Positions 45,382 to 54,832 of a stretch of 64,000 nucleotides of DNA are shown here, in pieces. The number at the start of each line of letters is the position of its first letter. The first letter of the stretch is position 1. Source of the stretch: Planktothrix rubescens CCAP 1459/22 (GTDB lineage Bacteria > Cyanobacteriota > Cyanobacteriia > Cyanobacteriales > Microcoleaceae); NCBI GenBank assembly GCA_904830895.1, contig LR882958.1, positions 2,536,001 through 2,600,000 of the forward strand, written 5' to 3'. A program made the position numbers and the translations under genes. The notes beneath the pieces were generated by a model. The model ran no database searches and was not told where the DNA came from. It saw only the letters and a program-made list of their open reading frames with translations.

Positions 45382-46697
45382 ACCATTTCTCTTTGGTCTG
45401 ATACTGGATATTCAACTAAAATTCTAGGATCGGCAATAACCGCAGTTGATGCGATCGCAGTATGAACAATACATAAAGTTCGGAAAGGGTCAATAATCGG
45501 GTCAATGGCAATTAACAGGACTAACACCGCTTCCAAGGGTAATCCCAAGGGTTTTAGAACTAAATCTAATAGAGTTAGGGTTAAAACCCCCGTTGTCCCT
45601 GACGTTGCCATCCCCGCAAAAATCGAGGCAATAATAATAATTAAAAAACTCGATAAATTTAAGGATGTATTATACAACTGGGCAATAAAAACCGAAGATA
45701 TTGCAAAATAGGTAACGGAACCAAATCGACAAATTGTAATCGCTAAGGGAGTGACTAAATCAACCGTTTGCAGATCAAATTTTAAGATTTCAGTTAAGGA
45801 GGAAATAGAGGAGGGTAAACAGGAAAAACTACTTCGGGTTGCTAGGGCTAATATGGTGGGTTCTTTTAAAGCTATACAGACATTTTTGAAGGAAGTCTTA
45901 GCTTGTTTAGCAACCACTAAGGTACTGAGACAATAGATTAAGGCATAGGCAAGAATCACCACTCCCACAAAATCACCCATAGCCAGAACAATTCCAAACC
46001 CAGTTTTAGCAATTTGGCTGGCTAATAGACAAAATAAGCCAAAAGGTAAGAGCAGAATCAGCCAATCAATTAATTGTTTTGAACTTTTATAAATAGTATC
46101 AAGAAGCTGAAAAAAGCTAGAAGATGATGATTCTTTTACCGACCCTAAAGCGATGCCAAAAATAATTGAAAAAAACAAAATTTTTAGGGTATTACCATCG
46201 CTCAAAGCTGAAAAAATATTGTCAGGAACTAAGTTGAATAAAAAAGAGATTAACATAGAAGTTTCTTCTGGTTTAGGGGTATCACTGCTCAGAGAGACTT
46301 CTAAATCTAGTTCTGATGAATTAACAATTACCCCTAAAGCTGTTAAAGTTGATTCATCTAAATTTCCCCCTGGATTAGTCACGACAGCTATGGTCATACC
46401 GATGACGCTAGAGGCTAATAGTCCAAGAGAAAAAACCAGCAGAATGCGTTTGATATATTTCTCAGTGTCTTGACTACTAATTAACCGCCCAACACTCATG
46501 GTTGTCGCCGAGAATAATATCGGCAAAACACACATTTTTAATAAGGCTAAATACAAATTGCCAAAGGGCGTTAAAAAAGTGGCTATTTCTTTTTGGAATA
46601 TGCCAAAATATAGCCCTAATACAATTCCTGGAACAATCGCCAAGGGATGACGCAATATTTTGAATAATTGAGCAAAATTAAAATATTTTTTCAGCAT
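45378..46697 (-). CDS. dicarboxylate/amino-acid:cation symporter (DAACS), diverged
   Basis: The 439-residue membrane protein has about eight hydrophobic helices (for example ALLKMCVLPILFSATTMSVG and LLPFGLFCLLASQIA) and family marks SFLFNLVPDNIFSALSDG and RSSFSCLPSS (the serine-rich HP1 hairpin). However, the NMDGT motif of canonical GltP/DctA proteins is replaced by the region ITICRFGSVTYFAISSVF, and the last core reads IDPIIDPFRTLCIVH. Family membership is good but ion coupling may differ. It is 14 bases after the binding-protein gene and convergent to the racemase gene. Confidence 0.82.
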   Translation of the reverse strand: MLKKYFNFAQLFKILRHPLAIVPGIVLGLYFGIFQKEIATFLTPFGNLYLALLKMCVLPILFSATTMSVGRLISSQDTEKYIKRILLVFSLGLLASSVIGMTIAVVTNPGGNLDESTLTALGVIVNSSELDLEVSLSSDTPKPEETSMLISFLFNLVPDNIFSALSDGNTLKILFFSIIFGIALGSVKESSSSSFFQLLDTIYKSSKQLIDWLILLLPFGLFCLLASQIAKTGFGIVLAMGDFVGVVILAYALIYCLSTLVVAKQAKTSFKNVCIALKEPTILALATRSSFSCLPSSISSLTEILKFDLQTVDLVTPLAITICRFGSVTYFAISSVFIAQLYNTSLNLSSFLIIIIASIFAGMATSGTTGVLTLTLLDLVLKPLGLPLEAVLVLLIAIDPIIDPFRTLCIVHTAIASTAVIADPRILVEYPVSDQREMV

Positions 46698-46711
46698 TTT
46701 CAGGATAATAT

Positions 46712-47947
46712 TTATTGTGGTTTGGGTTGTCCGGTTTTTCCAAAGATATGAGAATATTCTTCGATGAGACTATCAACGGTATAGTTGATTTTGTTCAAGT
46801 CTAGGTAGAGATTAACAAATTGTAAAAGATGCCCACTTGACCAAGGAAGGGCAATTGCAATCGGATCGTAACTATCTGAGAGGGCAACCGTTTTAAAATT
46901 TAATGCTATATTAGGTTGATTCAGAATAATTTTTTTTACTTCCAATTCATCCCGATAAGCTGCTAAAACATCACCATTGATTGCGGCTTTAATTACATCC
47001 TCCCAAGTCGTAAATTCAACAATTTGAGCTTGGGGAAATTTCTCTTTGGTAAATCCCACATAGGATGATCCTTGAATCACTCCAATTTTTCCTTCAAAAT
47101 TCTTTAAAAAATCAACCATATCTTTCCCTTTTGACGCTTTTGCTAATTGTAAACGATTGATTAATAGACCATGCCTTAAGGTTAAATAGGGACGGGAAAA
47201 AGAAACCATTTTGGCTCTAGCCAAGGTCTGACTTAGTTTAGAAATCCCTAAATCGGCTTTTTGAGAATTGACAATATCCACGACATCATTAAAGGTTTTA
47301 GCCGTGCGATCAATTTTGAGAGAAACACCTAAAGCCGTGGCTAAATCTTGGGCTATTTTAATATCTGACCCGGTTAAATCACCCTGTTTATTTTTGACAA
47401 AAAATGGGGGAATATCAACTCCTATAATAGCAACAATTAGCTGATTTCGATCTACAATGGTTTGCAGGTCGGGGGACAAACTAACAGAGGAAGTGGTTAA
47501 CCCGATGGTGGGGGTAACTTCAGCCCCCATGCTATCATTGGGCTGGAGGTATTGCCAAGTTTGAGGATCAACTATTCCCGTTGCCTCTAAGCCCATACTG
47601 ACTTGAAAATTATAAACAGCCTCTTGTGTCCCTTCTCCATAAACTCCATCTAATGCACCAGGGTAATATCCTCGTTTTTTCAATTGAGTTTGTAAGTCGA
47701 TAACTTCCTTTCCCTGACTATTAAGAGTGGGTAATTGTTGATCTGGATTAGATAGAAAAGTAACAGGTATTGCTTGGGTTTCAGCAGTTTTTCCTGTTGT
47801 TTCCTTGGATAAAATATTGCTGGTTGAAATAGCAATATCTGCCTTTGTCACCAGGATAGCTACAATGGTTGCTATACAAACAACAATCCCGATCAATTTG
47901 AGAACTGTTCGCTTCCTACCTGGGGGAATTGACATATTATTTTCCAA
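46712..47947 (-). CDS. membrane-anchored amino-acid-binding protein with peptidoglycan-binding domain
   Basis: The 411-residue protein has an N-terminal anchor (VLKLIGIVVCIATIVAILVT, about residues 15-34). A PG_binding_1 domain follows (about 75-130; EVIDLQTQLKKRGYYPGALD, GVYGEGTQEAVYNFQVSMGL), then an SBP_bac_3 domain (about 165-400; LIVAIIGVDIPPFFVKN, GSDIKIAQDLATALGV, ADLGISKLSQTLARAKMVSF, VIQGSSYVGFTKE). The fusion would fix an amino-acid receptor to the wall. It shares an operon with a DAACS symporter, which does not normally need a binding protein, so it may instead sense ligand. The neighbouring cyclase could be its partner; this is speculative. Confidence 0.82.
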   Translation of the reverse strand: MENNMSIPPGRKRTVLKLIGIVVCIATIVAILVTKADIAISTSNILSKETTGKTAETQAIPVTFLSNPDQQLPTLNSQGKEVIDLQTQLKKRGYYPGALDGVYGEGTQEAVYNFQVSMGLEATGIVDPQTWQYLQPNDSMGAEVTPTIGLTTSSVSLSPDLQTIVDRNQLIVAIIGVDIPPFFVKNKQGDLTGSDIKIAQDLATALGVSLKIDRTAKTFNDVVDIVNSQKADLGISKLSQTLARAKMVSFSRPYLTLRHGLLINRLQLAKASKGKDMVDFLKNFEGKIGVIQGSSYVGFTKEKFPQAQIVEFTTWEDVIKAAINGDVLAAYRDELEVKKIILNQPNIALNFKTVALSDSYDPIAIALPWSSGHLLQFVNLYLDLNKINYTVDSLIEEYSHIFGKTGQPKPQ

Positions 47948-48177
47948 ACTCTAATTCCTATTATACTCTGGTTGTGCTATTCTTCTAAAAATTCATAACT
48001 GCGTCAGGAAAATTCTACATCTTTAGTTGAAATTGGGCATAATTTCTGACATTTTGCAAATAAAGCATCTACTTTTAAACTTTCCCACCGGAACACCTCG
48101 GTTTAATAAATTACCGGATTTCAGTCATAAAAACAGAAAGATTTATTTAATCTACTGAATTTTATTATCAGATAACT

Positions 48178-50223
48178 ATGAAAAAAATCACAGGAAAACA
48201 GAAAACAAAAACCAGTATAAGTTTAAAAACAATGTTAACTGGTTTTATTGTTCTAACCATCAGCTTTACAACGGCAATTGTTTATTTCCCTTGGTTTTTT
48301 ACCTCTAAAAAAAATATTGATAAAATTGTTACTCAAATCAACGAAGAAATTGCCCTATCAACCTCAAAAGAATTTACTGATTTATTCCAGAATGTTTACT
48401 ATACCCAGGATTTTATTAGAAGTGCCATTAATCGTAATATAGTAAATATTAATAATCCTGAAGAACGCGATCGCTTTTTTTTAAGTATTCTGCAATCTAA
48501 TCCCGACTTTTCCTTTGTACAATTTGCCTATCCTAATGGGGATTATGTCGGCGCTCAACGGGTGACAACAGCTTTTGAAAAGCAGAATACGTTTAAACTG
48601 CATTTTCGTCAACGGGATGAAGAAAGAAAATTAGCGATTAAAACAACAGATCAGTATGAATTAATCGGCCAAAAACTGCAATTAATTAAAACCACCCAAA
48701 TTGAAGAACCGAATTGGTATACCCCGGGTCGTCCTTGGTATCGAGATGCACTGAAAACCCCAGGTCAAGCAGCTTGGACAGTCTATGTTTATCGCTCTAC
48801 CAATACCCCTGGAATTGACTCTAATATCGCGCTTTATAAAGAACAAACGGATAACATCTATTGGCGGGTCGAAAACCCATCTGTACTCTTAGGCGTGATT
48901 GGTGTAGGGTTTGAATTCAGACAAATTTCTCAGCGTTTACAAGAACAACAAAAAGGGCGATCAAATATTGAGGTTTTTGTGATTAATTCCCAAGGAGAAA
49001 TGATTGCTTCCACCGATCCCAATGAGCATTCTCCAATTCAAATTAAAGGGCAAGATCAACCCCAGCTTCAACTCTTAAAAAATTCTAAAAATCCCTATTT
49101 TCAGATGGCTGTAAAAATATTAGAAGAACGAGCAATAGATCTAAAACTGTTTAGTAGTCCTCAACAGTGGATCTCTAAAAATCCCCAGAATGGCAAATAT
49201 TATTATGTCTCTCTCACTCGCGCTGTAACTCCAATGAATCAATTACATTGGTTCATCGGAACAGTAATTCGAGAAGATCAATACATGGGAACAATCAAAA
49301 AAAATAATAAGATTTTATTGGGGTTTGTAATAATATTGATTTTAGGAACAACGGGTTTAGTAATCACCCTTAGTGATCGATTATTGGTCAAACCAATTAA
49401 TCAGATTAAAGAAGTGACTCATCGCGTTGAAAATGGAGATTTAGAAGTTGAAAAACTAGAAATTGAAACCTGTCAGGAGTTAAGCATTTTAACCCATGGG
49501 ATTAATAATATGATTGTGGGACTTAGAGAAAGAGAGCGAGAACGGGATATTTTTGGCCGTGTGGTTTCTCCTGAAGTCCGAGAAAAATTATTACAGGGTC
49601 AATTAAAATTAGGAGGAGAACTCTGTTGGGTCTCGGTTTTATTTACCGATATTCGCAATTTTTCTACCCTATCGGAACAGATGCAACCCCAAGAAGTGGT
49701 GGCATTTTTAAATGAATATCTAACCGAAATGACCGATGCAATTCGTCCTTGGGGTGGATATGTAAATAATTTTATTGGGGATGCAATTGTGGTAATTTTC
49801 GGAGTACCTTTATCCCCAGCAGAAACAGAATGGCGTTCAGTAGCTGCGGCATTAACCATGCGCGAACGTTTAGAAGAACTAAATCAACGGCGAATTCAAC
49901 GGGGTGAAGTTACCATTCAAACGGGAATTGGTATTAGTAGTGGAGAAGTTGTTGCGGGACAAATTGGTTCCTTAGAACGGTTATTATATACGGTGATTGG
50001 AGATGCAGTAAATGTGGCGGCGCGTTTGGAAACATTAACTAAGGAATATCCTGAATATACCATTTTAATTAATGAATTAACTGCTAACGGTATTGCAGAA
50101 CATCATGGTATTGTTCTCAAAAGTTTAGGTGAAATTAAAGTCAAAGGTCGCCAAAAGCCCGTAGAAGTTTATGCGGTTTTAGATTGGATAAAAGAAGAAA
50201 TTCCTGTTATCACCCCGGTTTAA
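48178..50223 (+). CDS. transmembrane Cache-HAMP class III nucleotide cyclase
   Basis: The 681-residue protein has a first membrane helix (about 21-43), an extracellular dCache domain (about 44-370), a second helix (LLGFVIILILGTTGLVITL) and HAMP (LVKPINQIKEVTHRVENGDLE). A class III cyclase domain occupies about 475-675. Metal ligands Asp491 (LFTDIRNFS) and Asp535 (FIGDAIVVIFG) and the transition-state residues Asn612 and Arg616 (GDAVNVAARLE) are present. The substrate-specifying Lys that precedes FIGD in adenylate cyclases is Asn531, so nucleotide specificity is uncertain. It converges on the permease gene with a 4-base overlap. The Cache domain suggests an external small-molecule signal. Confidence 0.88.
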   Translation: MKKITGKQKTKTSISLKTMLTGFIVLTISFTTAIVYFPWFFTSKKNIDKIVTQINEEIALSTSKEFTDLFQNVYYTQDFIRSAINRNIVNINNPEERDRFFLSILQSNPDFSFVQFAYPNGDYVGAQRVTTAFEKQNTFKLHFRQRDEERKLAIKTTDQYELIGQKLQLIKTTQIEEPNWYTPGRPWYRDALKTPGQAAWTVYVYRSTNTPGIDSNIALYKEQTDNIYWRVENPSVLLGVIGVGFEFRQISQRLQEQQKGRSNIEVFVINSQGEMIASTDPNEHSPIQIKGQDQPQLQLLKNSKNPYFQMAVKILEERAIDLKLFSSPQQWISKNPQNGKYYYVSLTRAVTPMNQLHWFIGTVIREDQYMGTIKKNNKILLGFVIILILGTTGLVITLSDRLLVKPINQIKEVTHRVENGDLEVEKLEIETCQELSILTHGINNMIVGLRERERERDIFGRVVSPEVREKLLQGQLKLGGELCWVSVLFTDIRNFSTLSEQMQPQEVVAFLNEYLTEMTDAIRPWGGYVNNFIGDAIVVIFGVPLSPAETEWRSVAAALTMRERLEELNQRRIQRGEVTIQTGIGISSGEVVAGQIGSLERLLYTVIGDAVNVAARLETLTKEYPEYTILINELTANGIAEHHGIVLKSLGEIKVKGRQKPVEVYAVLDWIKEEIPVITPV

Positions 50224-51548
50224 ATTAGGAAGGCAAAGGTAACATATAACATCGCCACGAATATTTGCACAACCATGACTGGAATCCCATAATGAAGAAA
50301 GGTTTTAAAGGAAATTGTCCGCCCATGTAGTTCGGAAATTCCGGCGGCGACAATATTAGAAGAAGCTCCTACTAATGTGCCATTTCCGCCCAAGGTTGCC
50401 CCAAACATCATCGCATAAAATAGCGGTAATACTTCCGGGGGAAACTGTCCGTTAAAAGCTGGGTCAAGCACTTCTGCACCGACAAATCCCACATTAACTA
50501 AATATTGTTTTAATAGGGGAACCATCGCCACCACTAGGGGAATATTCGGCACAACACTAGAAATAATCCCTACTGTTACTAACAGTAAAATTGAACCGAG
50601 AGCGATATTTTTTCCTAAAATCACCGCTAGAAGTCCCGATAAATTGCTAATCACTCCAGTTTTTTCTAATCCTCCAATTAAAACAAAAATTGACATAAAG
50701 AAAATTAAGGTACTCCAATCTAAATCCCGCAAAATATTATTAACGGTATCAATTTTACTGTGATGAGCTAACATTAAGGCTAAAGCAGCACCTAATAAAG
50801 CCACCGCCGCCGGAGAAATGGGAACGGGTAAGGTTTCTCCAATTACAAAAAAGGTTAAAACAAAGGCCATAATTAAACCTCCCAGTGCTAGAATCCGAGG
50901 ATGATTAATTTTAGGATGGGGTAAATCTTCTAAATGTTCAAATTTTGTATTCCAAGTTTTGCGGAATAAAATTGGTAATAAAATCACTACACTTACTACT
51001 GCTAATACTCCCCCCAGACTTAAGCGTTGTAGGTATTCAACAAAGCTAATATTAATCGCATCTCCGACAATAAATGTGGCCGGATCTCCTACTAAGGTTA
51101 ATAATCCTGAACTATTAGCAATGAATACCATTAAAATTAATAAGGGGACAAAATCAATTCCTATATCCTGAGCAATAGGAGGAATTAAAGGCGCTAATAA
51201 CATCACCGTTGTAGCGTTGGGTAATACGGCACAAATGGGAGTAGTTAACGCTACTATTCCTAACAATAACCGTTTCCCTTCTCCCTTCGCCATCAGAATC
51301 ATTTTAACGGCTAAATAATCAAAAATTTTAGTCGGTTCAAAGGCACGAACTAAAACCATCACGCCAAAAAATAAGGCTAAAGTTGCATAACTTCGACTGA
51401 TATAATTAACAGCCTCGGTTAAAGTCATTACATGGAAAAAAATCAGAAGGAGAGCGCCTAAAAACGCTGCAATGGTGAGGTGTAACCATTCCCCCATGAT
51501 TGAAATAATCACCCCAACAAAAATAATTCCAGCAATAAAAGAATCCAT
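50220..51548 (-). CDS. ArsB/NhaD (SLC13-like) permease family protein
   Basis: I take the ATG complementary to 51546-51548 (442 residues, MDSFIAGIIFVGVIISIMGE); the frame stays open 24 codons upstream. It has about 11 membrane segments and the family hairpin motifs TTPICAVLPNATTVMLLAPL and GATLGGNGTLVGASSNIVAA. Members carry out arsenite extrusion, Na+/H+ exchange or anion transport, which sequence cannot resolve here. No arsenic genes are adjacent. It meets the cyclase gene tail to tail. Confidence 0.88.
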   Translation of the reverse strand: MDSFIAGIIFVGVIISIMGEWLHLTIAAFLGALLLIFFHVMTLTEAVNYISRSYATLALFFGVMVLVRAFEPTKIFDYLAVKMILMAKGEGKRLLLGIVALTTPICAVLPNATTVMLLAPLIPPIAQDIGIDFVPLLILMVFIANSSGLLTLVGDPATFIVGDAINISFVEYLQRLSLGGVLAVVSVVILLPILFRKTWNTKFEHLEDLPHPKINHPRILALGGLIMAFVLTFFVIGETLPVPISPAAVALLGAALALMLAHHSKIDTVNNILRDLDWSTLIFFMSIFVLIGGLEKTGVISNLSGLLAVILGKNIALGSILLLVTVGIISSVVPNIPLVVAMVPLLKQYLVNVGFVGAEVLDPAFNGQFPPEVLPLFYAMMFGATLGGNGTLVGASSNIVAAGISELHGRTISFKTFLHYGIPVMVVQIFVAMLYVTFAFLI

Positions 51549-51652
51549 GGTTTCTATTGATAATAGGGGTTGAAAACAAACAAATACCTGAAAAGTAATT
51601 AATTGTTTTAATGGTATCACATATTTGCCAAAACAACACTAATTTTTAGTGA

Positions 51653-52144
51653 TTAATGAGTTGGTTTTTTTGAGGAGGAAACAGAGTTTATTTTTGCGGT
51701 AAAATTGATCGGCTTTGATAAGGTTTTATCCTGTATTTTACCCATAAATATTTTTTCTTTAAATTCTCCTGTGAGTGTTAATTGATTAGGATTTTGGGAC
51801 AGATTTGATGAACAGAATAATAACGGATTTGAAATTCCTGATAAGATCATTTCTGGCTCTTTGAATTTGCCACTTAACGGAATTTTATCCAAATTATCTG
51901 CGGATTTTTCTACTACCAAATTGGCAAAAATATAAATACCTGACTGTTCAATTTTTAAGGTTAACTCTTTGTCTTTTAAACAGTTGGGAGAGGTATCAAA
52001 CTCCATAGAATAATCACCCCCAATACTTACAGGTGCTTTTAATTGGGTTTCTCCATAGGCTGTGACTCCTTTAAAAAGGAGAAGCACTGAACCAATCATG
52101 GTTCCATAAAAGGCTAAGGATTTTAAGTTAAAATGGTTGTGCAT
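51653..52144 (-). CDS. secreted hypothetical protein
   Basis: The 163-residue protein has an N-terminal hydrophobic segment (LAFYGTMIGSVLLLFKGVTA) likely to be a signal peptide or anchor. The remainder (MEFDTSPNCLKDKELTLKIE, KIPLSGKFKEPEMILSGISN) is mostly beta strands with two Cys (about residues 55 and 114). Beyond that I see nothing recognisable. It is 26 bases downstream of the antiporter gene on the same strand, so it may be in the same transcript. Confidence 0.7.
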   Translation of the reverse strand: MHNHFNLKSLAFYGTMIGSVLLLFKGVTAYGETQLKAPVSIGGDYSMEFDTSPNCLKDKELTLKIEQSGIYIFANLVVEKSADNLDKIPLSGKFKEPEMILSGISNPLLFCSSNLSQNPNQLTLTGEFKEKIFMGKIQDKTLSKPINFTAKINSVSSSKKPTH

Positions 52145-52170
52145 AGTTCGATAATAATTAGATGACGAGG

Positions 52171-54324
52171 TTAGCTATTAATTGGTTGCTGTAATAATGA
52201 TTCAAGGTGGGAGGTAACTTGAGAATAACTCCGAGTAATTAGTAAAGATGAATGACAATCTTGAGCTAGTTGATCGGTATACCTTCCCAATGTTTGCCTT
52301 TCAATTCCCCAGGTGCGACTGGTACCTACAATCGTTAAATCTACGGTTTTTGAAGCTTCAATCACCGCTTGAATAGGATCGGTTTCTGGCAGTCTAATCA
52401 GTTCTAAACGGGATTGAATTCGGGTAGGTAATACATTAATCATGTTCCGTAATTCATGGCTTAATTCTTCCTCCCCCTCGTTGGATGTGACTAGAATTTT
52501 TAACTGACGATTGGGGTCATTGAACATCATTCTTAACGCTAAAGTTAACCCTAAATCATCGTGAATATTAGAAGCGTAAGCCACTAATAAAGACCGAATT
52601 TGTTGCTGTTCTTTATTGACAAATACGGCGACATCCGTAGGAGAATTATTCAAAATTTTGCCAACTCTCCCACCTAAACGATTATCACTGAAGGCGGGAC
52701 GATGCCAACCTACTAATATTAAATTAGCTTGATCAACTTGTGCAATTTCTATGGTTTTTTTAGCAACATCCTGGGCAATACGGATAATTGGATAAACCCC
52801 CTGTCTAACTTCAGGAGGTTCTAAACTTTGAATTAATTCTTCTAAACGTTGGCGTTGTTTCTCAATTAAGCGGTTTGCTTCATCGGGGGTACTTTGAAAT
52901 AAATAATCTTCCTCCAGTTCGATTAAACTTAAAGGATGAACAACAGCAGGCGGTTTTCCGGCGATCGCTAAAGCTAATTGTACTAATCCTTTTTGAGTAT
53001 TGGGATTAGCAACGGGAACTAAAACTCGATAAGCAGGAGTAAGAGATTGAGGATTTGTTGTTTGAGTTTCCGGTTCAATAATATCGAGTTTAATTAACTC
53101 TTTGGGATAGGTCATTTCTAATAATGGCGAAGTCATAAAGGTTGTGACTAATGCCATAATGACTAATAGGGTAAAAAGTAACGGTGAAATTACCCCTAAA
53201 CTTAAGCCAATATTTAAAACAATTAGTTCAGTTAATCCCCTGGTATTCATTAACCAACCTAACGCGGAGGCTTCTCGTTTTTCAATTCCACTAACCCGCG
53301 CGGCGACATAGGTTCCGACATATTTGCCAATAATTGCCACCGCCACAACTAATGCACATAATAACCACAATTCAGGACGATTTAGCAAGCCAATTTCCGT
53401 GCGTAATCCACTGTAAGCAAAAAAAATTGGTAGTAAGAAAATTAAGACAAAATCTTCGGTTTTTTCAGCTAATTCTCGGACTAAACCTGGATCTTTAGGC
53501 ATCACAGCCCCCAGTAAAAAGGCTCCAAAAATCAAGTGAATTCCGATCAATTCAGTAATTAGAGCAGAAGCCACCACTCCCATATAAATCCAAGCTAAAA
53601 CCCATTGGGTAAGTCGCCCTGTGCGTTGATAATGGATCGAGAGTTTTCTTAATAACCACCGCCCGGCGGTTGCCATTAAAATAATATACAGAATTGAGGC
53701 AATAATTGTGGGAAATGCCCCCGATATACTGTTAGTTCGGGTAACGGCGATCGCTAAGGCTAATAAACACCATGCAGTCACATCATCAACGGCGGCACAA
53801 GTTAAAGCCAAGGTTCCTAAACGAGTTCCTTGTAAATTATTTTCTGTAATAATTCGGGCTAAAACGGGAAAAGCGGTAATTGATAAAGCCGAACCTAAAA
53901 ATAAAGCAAACGCTGTGAAGGAAACACCATTATTAGAAACAATTGGATATAGAATTAATGCGGTCGAAATTCCTAATGCAAAGGGAACCACAATACTAAC
54001 ATGAGAAATTAAAACTGCCTTTTCTAGTTGCCCACTTAAATATTTAGGGTTTAGTTCCAACCCAATTAAAAACATGAAGAAAATCAGTCCAATTTGTGAT
54101 AAAATATTCAAGTAGGGCAAAGTTTCGGCAGGAAATAAAGCCGTCATCACATTAGGAGCAATTAACCCTAATAATGATGGCCCCAACATAATTCCAGCAA
54201 TAATTTCTCCAATTACTAAGGGTTGTTTAATTTGACGACAGAATAATCCCATTAATCGGGATAATCCAATCACGATTAAAACTTGCAGGAGAACTAAAAT
54301 CGCAGGGTTCATAGTCAGCATCAA
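52171..54324 (-). CDS. CPA2 cation:proton antiporter with C-terminal USP-like domain
   Basis: The 717-residue protein has an N-terminal antiporter (about residues 1-400, 12 or so helices). Motifs include GEIIAGIMLGPSLLGLIAPN, LTCAAVDDVTAWCLLALAIA with the Asp-Asp ion site, and SALGWLMNTRGLTELIVLNI. The tail from about 440 is a UspA-like domain pair (VLVPVANPNTQKGLVQLALA, LILVGWHRPAFSDNRLGGRV, LTIVGTSRTWGIERQTLG), common in cyanobacterial KefB/NapA-like proteins. It exchanges Na+ or K+ for protons. The c-di-AMP riboswitch-like leader upstream fits K+ homeostasis control. It is followed by a small secreted-protein gene. Confidence 0.92.
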   Translation of the reverse strand: MMLTMNPAILVLLQVLIVIGLSRLMGLFCRQIKQPLVIGEIIAGIMLGPSLLGLIAPNVMTALFPAETLPYLNILSQIGLIFFMFLIGLELNPKYLSGQLEKAVLISHVSIVVPFALGISTALILYPIVSNNGVSFTAFALFLGSALSITAFPVLARIITENNLQGTRLGTLALTCAAVDDVTAWCLLALAIAVTRTNSISGAFPTIIASILYIILMATAGRWLLRKLSIHYQRTGRLTQWVLAWIYMGVVASALITELIGIHLIFGAFLLGAVMPKDPGLVRELAEKTEDFVLIFLLPIFFAYSGLRTEIGLLNRPELWLLCALVVAVAIIGKYVGTYVAARVSGIEKREASALGWLMNTRGLTELIVLNIGLSLGVISPLLFTLLVIMALVTTFMTSPLLEMTYPKELIKLDIIEPETQTTNPQSLTPAYRVLVPVANPNTQKGLVQLALAIAGKPPAVVHPLSLIELEEDYLFQSTPDEANRLIEKQRQRLEELIQSLEPPEVRQGVYPIIRIAQDVAKKTIEIAQVDQANLILVGWHRPAFSDNRLGGRVGKILNNSPTDVAVFVNKEQQQIRSLLVAYASNIHDDLGLTLALRMMFNDPNRQLKILVTSNEGEEELSHELRNMINVLPTRIQSRLELIRLPETDPIQAVIEASKTVDLTIVGTSRTWGIERQTLGRYTDQLAQDCHSSLLITRSYSQVTSHLESLLQQPINS

Positions 54325-54482
54325 ATTGGAACAATACGAAAGTTAAAGGGAGATTAATATTTATTCACCCCCGCACTCATTGAATTTTAGAATGAGTTAT
54401 CTATATCTGTGATTACCTAAAATTAGCAAACCACAAAACCTAGCCATTTCCATGACCCCAACACACCTTTGCAAGTGTCTAG

Positions 54483-54506
54483 TATTCAACCTTCACGGAT
54501 TGAATA
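54483..54506 (-). promoter_or_regulatory. stem downstream of the riboswitch-like element
   Basis: The arms TATTCAA and TTGAATA pair perfectly around a ten-base loop, between the riboswitch and the antiporter start. It could be part of the expression platform, but there is no U-run on the minus-strand transcript. Confidence 0.35.
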
Positions 54507-54565
54507 TTAATAACAGAGTCTGATGTACTTAGAATTCCGGTGAGGGCAATGATTAAAACTTTGCC

Positions 54566-54716
54566 GATCAACAGTCTTCTCTCACAGCCGACGGGGTTAG
54601 CTGACGGGCTAGGACTGAGAGATGTCCTTCTCGACAATCACAAACAATCGAAGATAAGCCCCTAAATATGGTTCCCCCGCTCCTAACTCATTAAAAAAGA
54701 GTGGATTAGGCTGACT
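54566..54716 (-). promoter_or_regulatory. ydaO-type c-di-AMP riboswitch upstream of the antiporter
   Basis: Read on the minus strand, the conserved landmarks appear in order: AGCGGGGGAACCA, a second block with GGGGCTTATC, then CCTAGCCCGTCAGCTAACCC followed by CGTCGGCTGTGAGAGAAGAC. The 5' CAGTC and 3' GACTG can close the outer stem. This is the ydaO-yuaA consensus, which senses c-di-AMP and commonly controls K+ transport, osmotic or cell-wall genes. It lies in the 508-base spacer between the M48 gene and the antiporter, in the leader of the latter (about 240 bases before its ATG). The rest of the spacer shows no gene. Confidence 0.85.
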
Positions 54717-54832
54717 GACTCTACTTGATAGGTTAACTTAACATATTGATTGAATTTTGTCTATCCATAGCAATCAAAAGCGCCCTGAATTCGATTCAAG
54801 GCGCGTGAAGTTTCGATTAATTCGATCAGAAA

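Noticed and set aside
54325-54565. Further gene in the antiporter leader
   Set aside because: No frame with a start and ribosome site was found; the region is untranslated leader.
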